From positions 248,001-312,000 of the forward strand of contig NZ_MCNV01000002.1 in assembly GCF_001718195.1 (NCBI RefSeq): DNA of 64,000 nt, in the 5' to 3' direction. Positions 17,465 through 26,853 of this stretch are shown here, in pieces. The notes under the pieces are model-generated. The model saw only the letters and a list, made by a program, of their open reading frames with translations. It was not told the DNA's origin and ran no database searches. Within the stretch, counting starts at the first letter, position 1; the number at the start of each line of letters is the position of its first letter. The position numbers and the translations under genes are program-made. Source of the DNA: Paraburkholderia nodosa. GTDB taxonomy: Bacteria > Pseudomonadota > Gammaproteobacteria > Burkholderiales > Burkholderiaceae.

Positions 17465-20400
17465 TTAGTGGCGTTCAATGACTGCGACTCGCTGCCCCGC
17501 GCGCACGGGCGAGCCGGGGGCCACGTAAATATCGCCGACGGTCCCCGCACAGGAGGCGAACACCGAAATCTCCATCTTCATCGACTCGACAATGAGCAAT
17601 ACGTCGCCCGCGGCAACGACGTCTCCCGTCTTCACCTTCACCTGCCAGAGGCTGCCGGCGATTTCACAGTCCACGGAGATCTGCCCGTCTTCCAACGGAG
17701 CCAGTTGGGCGTCCTCCGCGTTCGGTGCCTCGATTGCCTCTTCAGGGGTGCCCGCTTCGCGCCAACGCTCGCGCTCGGCCTGGAAGGCCGCCTGCTGTCG
17801 CGAACGAAACTTGCCGATGCTGTCGGCTTCGCTCTCGAGAAACGCTTGATAATCCGGCAGCGAGAGTTCCGACTCTTCAATCTTCAACGGATAACGCCCA
17901 AGCGGAAAATCGGCGCGGATGCGAAGCAGTTCGTCGGCCGACACTTCGTAGAAGCGAATCTGGTCGAAGAAGCGCAGCAAATAGTGCTGACCGGCGAAAT
18001 CCGCGACCTTGCGATAGCGATTCCACATCTGCAGCGTGCGGCCGACGAATTGATAGCCGCCGGGCCCTTCCATGCCGTACACGCACAGATACGCGCCGCC
18101 GATGCCGACCGAGTTCTCCGCGGTCCACGTACGGGCCGGGTTGTATTTGGTCGTCACGAGGCGATGACGCGGATCGAGCGGGGTCGCAACGGGTGCACCC
18201 AGGTAGACGTCACCGAGACCCATCACGAGATAGCTCGCGTCGAACACGATCTCTTTGACGGCATCGATGGATTCGAGGTCGTTGATCCGGCGAATGAACT
18301 CGAGGTTGCTCGGGCACCACGGCGCGTCTTTGCGCACCGTGGTCATGTATTTTTCAATCGCAAGCTGGCACGCCGGGTCATCCCAGGAGAGCGGAATGTG
18401 CACGATCCGCGACGGCACGCGCAAATCCTTCTTCAGCAAGACCTGCTCCCACGCCTGACGTACGACATCCAGCAATTGCGCGAGCGCCAGTTGCTCCGGT
18501 CGATAGTGAATCTGGAGGGAACGGATGCCAGGCGTCAGATCGACGACGCCGGGAAGCGCCATGGCCTCGAGAGACTGCATGAGCGCGTGTCCACGAAAGC
18601 GCGAGACGAGGTCCAGCTCGGCGGGCCCAATCTCGAGCAGCAGATGCGTGTCACCGGACACGCGCGCAACGAGCCGCTCGCCGCCCGAACCCAGGTCGAG
18701 CACGATGGGTGAGGTCAGTGACGACCGTCTGCTAGTCGGCGCGTTCGACTCGACCTCCAGGCTTTCCAGTTCGCGGGCGCGTTGACGTGCGGCTTCACGC
18801 GCCTCTTCTACCTCCACCGGAACGAAGCGGATCTTGTCGCCGGCCTTCAGTTGCCCGATGTGCCAGAGGTCGGCCTCGATGATGGTCACCGGACAGACGA
18901 AGCCGCCAAGACTCGGTCCATCGGGGCCGAGAATCACGGGCATGTCGCCCGTGAAATCGATGGCGCCGACCGCATAGGGATTATCGTGAATATTCGACGG
19001 GTGCAGCCCGGCCTCGCCGCCGTCTTCGCGTGCCCATTCCGGCTTCGGCCCGATCAGGCGCACTCCGGTGCGGCTCGAGTTGAAGTGAACTTCCCAATCC
19101 GTCTCCAGAAACCTTTCGATGTAGCGCGAGCTGAAGTACTCTGGCGCGCCATGCGGACCATAGATCACGCGGAGGCTCCGCACGTCTTCGAGCTTCGGCA
19201 CGGCATTCAGCGTCTTGCCAAACTGCGGATTCTCGAGCGGATAGAGGTGAAGTACGTCACCTGCGCGTATTGCGCGCCCGCCATGCCCGCCGAACTGACC
19301 GAGCGTGAAGGTGCTGCGGCTGCCGAGATACACGCCGACGTCCAGGCCGCCGCGTACGCACAGATAAGCGCGTGCGCCGGCGCCGCGAATGGTGCCGAGC
19401 GACAACGTCGAGCCTGCCGGGACAAAGAGGCTCATATTCAACGGTTGCTTGACGTCGCCGAGCAGCACGGGAATGTCTGCCCCCGTGATGGCGACGACCG
19501 CGTCGGTATTGAAACGCAGCGTCGGGCCGCTCATCGTGATTTCGAGCGCGGCGGCATCGGGGGCGTTGCCAAGCAGGCGGTTGCCCAGCCGCATGGCGCG
19601 ATCATCCATCGGCCCCGAAGGCGGAATGCCGACTGCCCAGTATCCGAGACGGCCGGGGAAATCCTGGACCGTCGTCTGCGTACCGCCGCTGACGACTTCG
19701 ACCGTACTGGCCTCGTACTTGAGTCCCTCGAGGCACCGGGTCCATGGTTCGCCCGATGCAAACGGCTTGTCGTCCAGGATCTGACGCAGATAGTCGCGGT
19801 TCGTCTCCACGCCGTAAATGCGCGTGCTTTCGAGCGCGTCCTTGAGCGCGCTGCGCGCCTCGTCGCGAGTCGGGGACCAGGCAATCACCTTGGCGAGCAT
19901 GGGGTCGAAGTACGGCGGCACTTCGCAGCCGGCTTCGATCCACGTGTCGATACGTAGCGGGCGACCGTCGGCTGGCGGGAACGCGACGTCGGTCAGCAGG
20001 CCGGGGCTGGGCTTGAAGTCCCGGCCGGGGTCTTCTGCATAGAGCCGCGCCTGAATCGCATGGCCGCGCGGCGTCAGCTTCGCTGCGAGTTCATGCAACG
20101 GCTCGAGCGTGCCCGCTGCCAGCTCGATCATCCAGCGCACGAGGTCGACACCCCACACCTGCTCCGTTACGCCGTGCTCCACCTGCAGGCGCGTGTTGAC
20201 TTCGAGGAAGTAGAACTGCTCGGCGGCGCTGTCGTACACGAACTCGACGGTGCCGGCGGAGCGATAGTCCACCGCCTTCGCGAGCTTCACGGCAGCCGCA
20301 CAGAGTGCCTCGGAAACCCCGTCCGGCAAGCACGGCGCGGGCGTTTCCTCGAGCACTTTCTGGTTGCGCCGCTGCACAGAGCAGTCGCGCACGCCGAGTG

Positions 20401-21064
20401 CGATGGCATCGCCCTTGCCGTCTCCGAAGACCTGCACTTCAAGATGTCGCGCCCGCTCGATGTACTTTTCGAGGAAAACGCCGGAGTCGCTGAAATTGTT
20501 TTCACCGAGGCGCTTCACGGCATCGAAATGCGCACTGAGTTCGGCTGCATCCCAGCACACACGCATGCCGATACCGCCGCCGCCGGCCGTGCTCTTCAAC
20601 ATCACCGGATAGCCGATGACTTCCGCCGCTTCCAGCCCCGCCATCAGGTCACCGAGCAAGCCGGTGCCCCTGAGCATCGGCACGCCCTCCTTCTCCGCGA
20701 TTTCGCGCGCCGTGTGCTTCAGGCCGAAGGCGCGCAACTGCGCGGGCGTGGGCCCGATGAATGCAATCCCTGCCGCTTCGCAAGCCTCGCCAAAGGCGGC
20801 GTTCTCGGAGAGGAATCCATACCCGGGATGAATGGCCTGCACGCCCTCGCGGCGAGCGATCTCGAGGATTTTTTTCGTGTCGAGATAGGTCATTGCCGCG
20901 GGCCCGTCGCCCAGGCAGTGCGCGACGGGAGCCTCGCTTACATGACGGCTCGCTCTATCCGCCTCCGCAAAAACGGAGACTCCGGTGACATCGAGTTCGC
21001 GCAGCGTTCTGAGAATCCGGCACGCGATAGCGCCACGATTGGCGATAAGAATCTTCTCGAACAT
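17465..21064 (-). CDS. Urea carboxylase family biotin enzyme, probably guanidine carboxylase
   Basis: A 1199-residue multidomain biotin enzyme. It has an N-terminal biotin carboxylase domain (1-450; ATP-grasp KSTAGGGGIGMRV, EVNTRLQVEHGVTE), a KipA-like carboxyltransferase part (about 455-770; VQDFPGRLGYWAVGIPPSGPM), a KipI-like part (about 800-1020) and a biotinyl domain at the end (VESMKMEISVFA, biotin on Lys). It carboxylates urea or guanidine with bicarbonate and ATP. The guanidine-I riboswitch upstream and the two DUF1989 partners point to guanidine as the real substrate; urea carboxylase activity may also exist. Substrate-site residues cannot be judged without an alignment. Confidence 0.92.
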   Translation of the reverse strand: MFEKILIANRGAIACRILRTLRELDVTGVSVFAEADRASRHVSEAPVAHCLGDGPAAMTYLDTKKILEIARREGVQAIHPGYGFLSENAAFGEACEAAGIAFIGPTPAQLRAFGLKHTAREIAEKEGVPMLRGTGLLGDLMAGLEAAEVIGYPVMLKSTAGGGGIGMRVCWDAAELSAHFDAVKRLGENNFSDSGVFLEKYIERARHLEVQVFGDGKGDAIALGVRDCSVQRRNQKVLEETPAPCLPDGVSEALCAAAVKLAKAVDYRSAGTVEFVYDSAAEQFYFLEVNTRLQVEHGVTEQVWGVDLVRWMIELAAGTLEPLHELAAKLTPRGHAIQARLYAEDPGRDFKPSPGLLTDVAFPPADGRPLRIDTWIEAGCEVPPYFDPMLAKVIAWSPTRDEARSALKDALESTRIYGVETNRDYLRQILDDKPFASGEPWTRCLEGLKYEASTVEVVSGGTQTTVQDFPGRLGYWAVGIPPSGPMDDRAMRLGNRLLGNAPDAAALEITMSGPTLRFNTDAVVAITGADIPVLLGDVKQPLNMSLFVPAGSTLSLGTIRGAGARAYLCVRGGLDVGVYLGSRSTFTLGQFGGHGGRAIRAGDVLHLYPLENPQFGKTLNAVPKLEDVRSLRVIYGPHGAPEYFSSRYIERFLETDWEVHFNSSRTGVRLIGPKPEWAREDGGEAGLHPSNIHDNPYAVGAIDFTGDMPVILGPDGPSLGGFVCPVTIIEADLWHIGQLKAGDKIRFVPVEVEEAREAARQRARELESLEVESNAPTSRRSSLTSPIVLDLGSGGERLVARVSGDTHLLLEIGPAELDLVSRFRGHALMQSLEAMALPGVVDLTPGIRSLQIHYRPEQLALAQLLDVVRQAWEQVLLKKDLRVPSRIVHIPLSWDDPACQLAIEKYMTTVRKDAPWCPSNLEFIRRINDLESIDAVKEIVFDASYLVMGLGDVYLGAPVATPLDPRHRLVTTKYNPARTWTAENSVGIGGAYLCVYGMEGPGGYQFVGRTLQMWNRYRKVADFAGQHYLLRFFDQIRFYEVSADELLRIRADFPLGRYPLKIEESELSLPDYQAFLESEADSIGKFRSRQQAAFQAERERWREAGTPEEAIEAPNAEDAQLAPLEDGQISVDCEIAGSLWQVKVKTGDVVAAGDVLLIVESMKMEISVFASCAGTVGDIYVAPGSPVRAGQRVAVIERH

Positions 21065-21236
21065 GGAAGGAATCTTGATTCAGAGGCGGGCCGTCCCGCC
21101 GTGGGAGATGCGAGCCGCGGTCGTCCACGGCCGTATTCGCGTCAGCGATCTGCCTGAGTCAGCGCTTCGCGCGTGAGCGTGAAATGACGTCCCGCGCGCA
21201 CGAGCATGGCGAACGAGATCCAGCTGCGGAGATGCT

Positions 21237-21878
21237 TCAGTCCCATATCAGCAGCTCCGCGGGCGTCGGGTTGTAGGCGTTGCACGGATTGTTCAACTGG
21301 GGGCAGTTGGAAATCAGCACGATCACGTCCATCTCGGCACGCAGCTCGACGTACTTCCCCGGTGCGGAAATGCCGTCTTCGAAGGTGAGGCCCCCTTCCG
21401 CCGTCACGGGCACATTCATGAAGAAGTTGACGTTCGCGCCGATGTCCTGCTTCGAGAGGCGGCCGTCATGCGCGCAAGCGCGCAGGAAGTTGTCGCGGCA
21501 GCTGTGCATATAGCGCTTTCCCAGCGCATAGCGCACGGTGTTGCTCTCCTGTGCGCAGGCGCCGCCGAGCGTATCGTGGCGTCCACAGGTATCGGCAACG
21601 ACGGTCAGCATCGGATTGCCGAGATTCGAGTACAACACCGAGCCGGCCGTCAGGTAGAGCCTCTTCTGCCGACGCAGCGTGCGTTGTGGGTCGAAGCGCT
21701 CGCGCGGGTCGGCGAGGCTGTAGAACAGCGTATCGACCGCCTGGTTGCCCTCCAGATCGACGATGCGCAGTGTCTGGCCCGCCTTCACTTCGTGAAGCCA
21801 GGGCTCACCCGCGGCCACCGTCTCGCGGTAGACCGCGCTCTCGGGCTGTTTGTCGCTGACGACAAGCGTGCTCATCAT
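21237..21878 (-). CDS. DUF1989 protein, urea amidolyase-associated protein 2 type (carboxyguanidine deiminase subunit)
   Basis: A 213-residue DUF1989/UAAP2 protein. Conserved stretches are [56 protein letters not shown] and [20 protein letters not shown]; His, Asp and Cys residues in the DTCGRHD block are likely metal or active-site ligands. In characterised guanidine pathways the two DUF1989 proteins form a heteromeric carboxyguanidine deiminase that turns the carboxylase product into allophanate. ATG 21878 follows GGAGG; the frame is open to 21956. It is 14 bases downstream of its partner gene. Confidence 0.88.
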   Translation of the reverse strand: MMSTLVVSDKQPESAVYRETVAAGEPWLHEVKAGQTLRIVDLEGNQAVDTLFYSLADPRERFDPQRTLRRQKRLYLTAGSVLYSNLGNPMLTVVADTCGRHDTLGGACAQESNTVRYALGKRYMHSCRDNFLRACAHDGRLSKQDIGANVNFFMNVPVTAEGGLTFEDGISAPGKYVELRAEMDVIVLISNCPQLNNPCNAYNPTPAELLIWD

Positions 21879-21892
21879 GAAGTGGCCTCCGC

Positions 21893-22597
21893 TCAAAGAA
21901 AGAATCGCTCTGTGTTGATAAACCCGCGCACGTTTTCCTCGCATGCGGTACGGCACACTTCAGCCACGCCAGGCTGCGCCTCGCTCAATTCGAGTTTCAC
22001 CGCTTTGGGCGCATATTCAGGGTTCGGGTCGAGCGGGTGCTGAATCGCGGTGAGCACGACAAGCGTGTTCATCGGCGCATACAGTTCGACGTAGTCGCCG
22101 GCCTTCGAGTTGTGGCTCACGAAATTCAGCTCTCCTTCGCTCGTGACATCAACGCGGCTGAAAAGATTGAGCGTCATCAGCAGGTCTGAGATCTCGAGGC
22201 CCCACTTGCCCATCTCGACGAGCAAGTTGTCCGTGCCATTCCGGTAGAACGCGTTGCGCAGTTCCTGATAACGGCCAGCACCGTACCGCGCCGTGACCTC
22301 GTCGGCGTTCGTGACGCCACCGATGCTGTCGTGCCACCCGCATGTGTCGTCGACGATGGCAGCGAGAACACGCCCCATATCGGAGTACAGGCAGTGCCCC
22401 GTCGTGAGCTTTGCAGTGTGCTGGCACTTCAGCGAATCCGGGAGATTCAGTCGCTCGCTCTTCTCCGTTGCATTGACCATCATGACGCTGACATTGGCGC
22501 CACCGTGCAGGTCGGTCACGCGCAGCGATTGCCCGCGCTTCACGATGAGCGAGGTATGGCCCCCGCCCGGTACGGTTTCTTCAAGCAATAACTTCAT
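21893..22597 (-). CDS. DUF1989 protein, urea amidolyase-associated protein 1 type (carboxyguanidine deiminase subunit)
   Basis: A 234-residue DUF1989/UAAP1 protein, partner of the next gene. Conserved blocks are [53 protein letters not shown] and [19 protein letters not shown] 22597 follows AAGGGA; the long upstream open frame overlaps the ATPase gene and is discarded. Together with UAAP2 it is expected to deiminate carboxyguanidine to allophanate. Its presence between an importer and the carboxylase is the standard guanidine-operon arrangement. Confidence 0.88.
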   Translation of the reverse strand: MKLLLEETVPGGGHTSLIVKRGQSLRVTDLHGGANVSVMMVNATEKSERLNLPDSLKCQHTAKLTTGHCLYSDMGRVLAAIVDDTCGWHDSIGGVTNADEVTARYGAGRYQELRNAFYRNGTDNLLVEMGKWGLEISDLLMTLNLFSRVDVTSEGELNFVSHNSKAGDYVELYAPMNTLVVLTAIQHPLDPNPEYAPKAVKLELSEAQPGVAEVCRTACEENVRGFINTERFFL

Positions 22598-22610
22598 GTT
22601 CGAGTTCCCT

Positions 22611-23399
22611 TCATGAGACCGCTTCGATGCTGGACGCGCCTTGAACGGCCGCGCGCGCCAGATGCACCGCGGACACCGATTCGCGGCTGCGGTCGAGTGG
22701 AATGTTGTAGGTGACACGGGCTCCGTAGGCACCCGGCGCCTGGGGGTCCACGCGGACCTTGTCGAAAACCAGCACACGGCTTCCCAACGTGAAGCCCTCT
22801 TTGAGGTCATGCGTAACCATGAAAATGGTCAGCTTCGCTTCGCGCCACAGGTCCGAGAGCAGCGTGTGCATGTCCTTGCGGATACCGGGGTCGAGTGCGC
22901 CAAACGGCTCGTCGAGCAGCAGGACGCGCGGCTTCATCATCAGGGCCTGTGCAATGGCGAGGCGTTGCTGCATACCGCCGGAGAGTTGCTGCGGGTACTT
23001 GTTCAGGGCCGCACCTAGCCCCACCCGCTCGAGCATGGCGGCCGCCTCGTCTCGCGCGGCGCGCCGCTGCGCCCCGAAGAGTCTGCCCGTGAGCTTCGCT
23101 TTCGGAAGCTCCAGTCCCAGCATCACGTTGCGCAATACGCTCAGGTGCTCGAACACCGAGTAGCGTTGAAACACCACGCCACGATGGGCATCCGGCTCGC
23201 CCGGCAGCGGTTGACCGTCCAGCAGGATCTCGCCGCGCGTCACTTGCTCCTGACCCAGCAGCAGCCGCAAAAACGTCGACTTTCCGCAGCCGGACGCGCC
23301 GACCATCGAACAGAACTCGCCCTCCTGGATCGTCAGATTCAAACGTTCCAGAACTACCTGGCCGCCGTACTCTTTCCATACATTACGGACTTCGATCAT
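22611..23399 (-). CDS. ABC transporter ATPase, nitrate/sulfonate/bicarbonate family (guanidine importer)
   Basis: A 262-residue cytoplasmic ATPase with Walker A GASGCGKST, signature LSGGMQQR, Walker B VLLLDEPFGALD and the H-loop in FMVTHDLKEG. ATG 23399 overlaps the permease stop in ATGA form and has GGAGGTG upstream, showing translational coupling. It powers uptake by the permease and binding protein encoded just before it. Substrate is inferred from the guanidine-I riboswitch and the enzymes downstream. Confidence 0.92.
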   Translation of the reverse strand: MIEVRNVWKEYGGQVVLERLNLTIQEGEFCSMVGASGCGKSTFLRLLLGQEQVTRGEILLDGQPLPGEPDAHRGVVFQRYSVFEHLSVLRNVMLGLELPKAKLTGRLFGAQRRAARDEAAAMLERVGLGAALNKYPQQLSGGMQQRLAIAQALMMKPRVLLLDEPFGALDPGIRKDMHTLLSDLWREAKLTIFMVTHDLKEGFTLGSRVLVFDKVRVDPQAPGAYGARVTYNIPLDRSRESVSAVHLARAAVQGASSIEAVS

Positions 23400-24211
23400 C
23401 GCCCACCTCCGCCGTACCAGGGGAAGGACCACTGCGTGATGCGGCGAAGCAGTTCATCGGTGAGCCACGCGAGCAGCGTGATCCAGGCGACGTACGGCAG
23501 AATCAGATCCATGGAGAGGTAGCGGCGCACGAGGAAGATGCGATAGCCCAGGCCGTCCGTCGACGCGATCGCTTCGGCGGCGATGAGAAAGAGCCATGCA
23601 GCTCCGAGCGAGAGACGCATCGCCACCAGCAGGCGCGGCAGGAGTTGGGGCAAAACCAGACGCAGAATCACCGTCCAGCTCGTAGCCCCCAACGTCTGCG
23701 CCTTGACCCACAGCTCGGCGGGAATCTCGCGGGCACGGGCATGCAGGTCCCGAATGATCATCGGCGTGATGCCGAAAACGATGAGCACGACCTTCGATAG
23801 CTCATCGAGCCCGAAGACGATGAAAAGAATCGGCAGCACGGCCAGCGGCGGCACCATCGAGACGACGGTGATGAATGGCGAGAGCGTTGCGCTGACGAGC
23901 GGAAACGAGCCGGTCGCGATAGCGGCCACCAGCGCGATTACCGCGCTCACGACGAGACCGATACCCAGTCGTCGCAAGCTCGACAGCGTGTCGTCCCACA
24001 ACAGATATTCACCCGTGCGCTTGTCTTCGGTGAATGCGACCAATCTCACGGCATCGCTCATTTGCGCCGCGCTCGGAAGCAGCTTGTCGTCGGGATTGAG
24101 CTTGAGCCGCTGCGCAGATCCCGTGAAATACACGGCAAACAGCACGACGAACGGCAGCAGGAGCAGCATCATGCTGCCGATCCGGCTCGGATGTCGATTG
24201 ATGAGTCGCAT
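23396..24211 (-). CDS. ABC transporter permease, SsuC/TauC type (guanidine importer)
   Basis: A 271-residue inner membrane protein with about six helices of the BPD_transp_1 family. The cytoplasmic EAA-type loop is visible around LWVKAQTLGATSWTVILRLVLPQLLPRLLVAMRLSLGAAW. It starts MRLINRHPSRIGSM and its stop overlaps the ATPase start. It forms the channel of the operon's importer with the ATPase as motor. Confidence 0.9.
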   Translation of the reverse strand: MRLINRHPSRIGSMMLLLLPFVVLFAVYFTGSAQRLKLNPDDKLLPSAAQMSDAVRLVAFTEDKRTGEYLLWDDTLSSLRRLGIGLVVSAVIALVAAIATGSFPLVSATLSPFITVVSMVPPLAVLPILFIVFGLDELSKVVLIVFGITPMIIRDLHARAREIPAELWVKAQTLGATSWTVILRLVLPQLLPRLLVAMRLSLGAAWLFLIAAEAIASTDGLGYRIFLVRRYLSMDLILPYVAWITLLAWLTDELLRRITQWSFPWYGGGGR

Positions 24212-24244
24212 GGTGACCGCCTGGTTGTGGCTTCGAAATCAGTC

Positions 24245-25315
24245 TCAGAGCTTGCCCGCGGCCGCCATCTCGACGTAGCTCGGGTCGAAACGCAGCTTGA
24301 CGTTGTTCTTGTCGCCGACGATCACATTCTTGTCGAATGCCATGCCCACGGAATCCGCGCTCTTTGCATCCTGGCCGAGCAGACCGTGGTCAAAGGAGAA
24401 CTTCGCGACGCGCGTCATGATCTTCGGCATGTCCGGGCTCGTGACGAAAGCGACTGCCGCCTGAGGTGTGTAAAAGAGCGCGGTGGTCGACAGCTGCCCC
24501 TTGAAGTTCGCAAGGTCGGTACCGGAGGCCTTCGCCATCGACGTCAGCGCGCTGGTGCTCGCCGCCGAATTGCTGTGCATCAGCGCGACCATCTCGAACC
24601 ATGCGCCGGTCAGTGCCTTGCCGAGCGCCGGGTTCTCCTGCAGCGTCTTCGTGTTGACGACCATCATGTCCATGATTTCGCCGGGAATCTTGCTCGAATC
24701 GAAGACTTCGGTAACGTTCGGCTGCGCCTTCAGATCGGCGAGCATCGGGTTCCACGTCACCGCGTTGTGAACAGTCGGCGTCGCGAATGCGCCCGAGATA
24801 TCGGCGTCGGATGTGTTCACGACCTTGAGATCGCGCTCGCTCATATGGGCGCTTTCCAAAGCGCGTGCGAGCAGGTAGTGAGAGACCGAGAACTGCACGA
24901 GATTGACCTGCTGGCCTTTCAGGTCGGCGATCTGCCTGCCCTTGCCCTTCATGAGCACGCCGTCGTTGCCGTTCGAGTAGTCGCTCACGATCAGCGCAGT
25001 CGAATCGACGCCGCCCGAAGCCGGGATGGTGAGCGCGTCCATGTTGGTCATTGCGCAGCCGTCGAACTTGCCAGCCGTGTACTGATTGATGGATTCGACG
25101 TAGTCGTTCAGCTGGACGACATCGATCTTGATGCCGTACTTCGTGGCCCACTTAGAGATGATGCCCTGGGTTTTTGCCTGGCCCCACGGCATCCAGCCGG
25201 CGTAGATGGTCCAGCAAACCTTGAAGTCGCTGCGGCCCGCAGCGAACACGGAACTTGAAGCGAAGGTGGCGAGGGAGACGGCGGCGATGCCAAGACAGCG
25301 AACGAGCTTGCGCAT
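24245..25315 (-). CDS. ABC transporter substrate-binding protein, NMT1/TauA type (guanidine importer)
   Basis: A 356-residue periplasmic binding protein. A Sec signal peptide (MRKLVRCLGIAAVSLATFASSSVFA) ends near residue 25, followed by DFKVCWTIYAGWMPWGQAK and a two-lobe NMT1-like fold. Family relatives in ykkC-controlled operons are annotated as nitrate/taurine transporters but probably carry guanidine or a related compound. ATG 25315 is chosen because it starts the signal peptide; the preceding 94 codons of open frame are the riboswitch leader. First gene of the operon. Confidence 0.9.
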   Translation of the reverse strand: MRKLVRCLGIAAVSLATFASSSVFAAGRSDFKVCWTIYAGWMPWGQAKTQGIISKWATKYGIKIDVVQLNDYVESINQYTAGKFDGCAMTNMDALTIPASGGVDSTALIVSDYSNGNDGVLMKGKGRQIADLKGQQVNLVQFSVSHYLLARALESAHMSERDLKVVNTSDADISGAFATPTVHNAVTWNPMLADLKAQPNVTEVFDSSKIPGEIMDMMVVNTKTLQENPALGKALTGAWFEMVALMHSNSAASTSALTSMAKASGTDLANFKGQLSTTALFYTPQAAVAFVTSPDMPKIMTRVAKFSFDHGLLGQDAKSADSVGMAFDKNVIVGDKNNVKLRFDPSYVEMAAAGKL

Positions 25316-25327
25316 GAGGTTGACCTC
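25316..25327 (-). promoter_or_regulatory. Perfect 12-base dyad that includes the Shine-Dalgarno site of the operon's first gene
   Basis: On the minus strand GAGGTCAACCTC stands immediately before ATG 25315. GAGGT is the only plausible ribosome binding site, and ACCTC can pair with it, so a local hairpin could hide it. This could be part of the riboswitch's expression platform; the switch has no T-tract terminator downstream. Folding is inferred by eye. Confidence 0.4.
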
Positions 25328-25373
25328 GAAAGGGACGGTTAGCAACGGCAGGGAGCAGCGCAAACATCGCGTT

Positions 25374-25468
25374 CTCTCCCGGGCTTTTATCCCGCCGTGT
25401 AACCTCGCCTGAGGTCGCCAGCTCTCGGACCAGCACCTGCGAGAAGCAGGCCGGAACCCTAGCTGTCC
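25374..25468 (-). ncRNA. Guanidine-I riboswitch (ykkC motif)
   Basis: Read on the minus strand, the leader contains in order CTAGGGTTCCGG (25462-25451), CTGGTCCGAGAGCTGGCGAC (near 25435-25410), GAGGTTACACGGCGGGATAA and AAAGCCCGGGAGA (to about 25375). These match the invariant ykkC consensus blocks, including ACACGGCGGGAUAAAAGCCCGGGAGA. The class binds guanidinium and turns on downstream genes. It ends about 60 bases before the start of the binding-protein gene. The 3' GGGAG could alternatively pair with CTCCC at 25355-25351, which would disrupt the aptamer. Confidence 0.95.
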
Positions 25469-25794
25469 ATTTCCAGATTGTCTGAACCGGATGCTGCGCC
25501 GGCTCCTTGCCCACTCCTTAAAGCGAGAAGCGTGCCAATGAACCCAGGCACGGCTTTGTGGCGTGGAAGGCGTTTCTTCGCCCTGCGCCGGTAACAACGT
25601 GCACTAATATGCGTCGCGGCGCACCCGTTTCGGGCACTGAGACGGGCCATTCGTATCGCGGTTCGAACCCAAACCGCGCGAATTCTATGCGGCCGACGGC
25701 AGTACGGGCTTGCGCCACGGCCTTTCGGCGCCCGATGTGAAATGCCGTTTCGGGACTGGCGAAGCTCCCGGCCTTCGACCCGGTCACAGTGAAC
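25469..25794. other. Intergenic region carrying the promoter of the guanidine operon
   Basis: About 325 bases between the secreted hydrolase stop and the riboswitch. No supported gene. A tRNA-like GGTTCGAACCC near 25661 lacks a cloverleaf. The operon promoter should lie close to 25480-25530 but I cannot place boxes. Confidence 0.4.
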
Positions 25795-26772
25795 CTATGG
25801 CTTCAGCACGGCCCTGACGATTCCGCCGACGGCTTCTTTGGCACTGGCCGCCGCGTTCTCGTCGTATGCGATGGTTGTCCCGCGCTCGATACACGCATCG
25901 CTATAACTAAACGGTTGCTTCGTCGTGGCGTCGACGAGCAGTCCGTTTTCGACCTCGATCGTCCGGCAGTTTCGTGTGGTCTGCGCCTGCGATAGCTGCT
26001 GGGGTTGCCTGAGCGCTCGCGCGTCAAAGAAGTGACTGGCGCCGACGTACTCGGTCAACTGGACGTCATGCAGTTTCGTTCTCAGACGTTCCACATAGGC
26101 ACGGCATGGCGCGACGGGATTGTAGTTGTCTGCAGTCCCCTGGAAAATACGCACTGGTTTGCCAACGACATCCTCGTCTTCGAGATACGTGGAGGTACAG
26201 TCGGGATAGAAAGCGACGAACGCCGCGAACTGGGTGCCGGGTTGGGCGTGCATCTTCTGGAACCGGCTCAGGCTTGCATAGAGCGCGTTTTGCCCTCCAC
26301 GCGAGAAGCCCATGAGCATGATCCGGTTCGGGTCGATTCTCGGGTGCTTCGAAAGCGTCGCAATGGCGCGATAGGCATCCTCGGTCTGTGCCAGGCGGCC
26401 GAGTTGCGCTTGATCGTTGATCGTGTTGACGATACCTCGGCCGGAGAAGCTGTCGATTACGAAAGTCGCGACACCGAGCGATAGAAAATACTCCTCCCAG
26501 TCGGTGATGCTGCTGCCGATTCCGCCGGACGCATGCAGCAGGATGACGAGCGGAAGCCGGTCAGTACCGTTTCGGGGAAGCCGAAGTTCGCCAGCCACCG
26601 TAACAGGTTTGCCATCCTCGCGCCCGCTCAGAAATTCCTGGTCCGTGAGCGTCACGGACGGAATCGGGATGACCTCCATTCGCGTCACCTGCGCGCGTGA
26701 GGCGTTCGCGAGGCAGCTGCACACGCAGATCAATGCGATTCGGACGAGCAGAGTTTTGCTTGTTCTCGACAT
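25795..26772 (-). CDS. Secreted dienelactone-hydrolase-like alpha/beta hydrolase
   Basis: A 325-residue alpha/beta hydrolase with a Sec signal (MSRTSKTLLVRIALICVCSCLANASRAQ). Active-site elements are the nucleophile elbow GFSRGG, an Asp in GTADNYNP and a His in GASHFFDAR. The oxyanion region is LLHASGGIGSS. DLH-type domains of this kind are annotated in many Burkholderia. Substrate unknown, likely an ester or lactone in the periplasm. It stands alone, 80 bases downstream of the enoyl-CoA hydratase gene's stop. Confidence 0.82.
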   Translation of the reverse strand: MSRTSKTLLVRIALICVCSCLANASRAQVTRMEVIPIPSVTLTDQEFLSGREDGKPVTVAGELRLPRNGTDRLPLVILLHASGGIGSSITDWEEYFLSLGVATFVIDSFSGRGIVNTINDQAQLGRLAQTEDAYRAIATLSKHPRIDPNRIMLMGFSRGGQNALYASLSRFQKMHAQPGTQFAAFVAFYPDCTSTYLEDEDVVGKPVRIFQGTADNYNPVAPCRAYVERLRTKLHDVQLTEYVGASHFFDARALRQPQQLSQAQTTRNCRTIEVENGLLVDATTKQPFSYSDACIERGTTIAYDENAAASAKEAVGGIVRAVLKP

Positions 26773-26853
26773 GACGCGCCTCTTCTTCAGTACTGGTTCG
26801 CGTGACTGACTTACGAAGTCCAGTATAGGCAGACGTAGTGCGAGAGCGGGAGA

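Noticed and set aside
18782..21157. Long plus-strand frames opposite the carboxylase gene
   Set aside because: Shadow frames caused by high GC; the minus-strand biotin enzyme is unambiguous.
25655..25680. GGTTCGAACCC resembling a tRNA T-arm
   Set aside because: No matching acceptor stem, D-arm or anticodon arm could be built around it on either strand.
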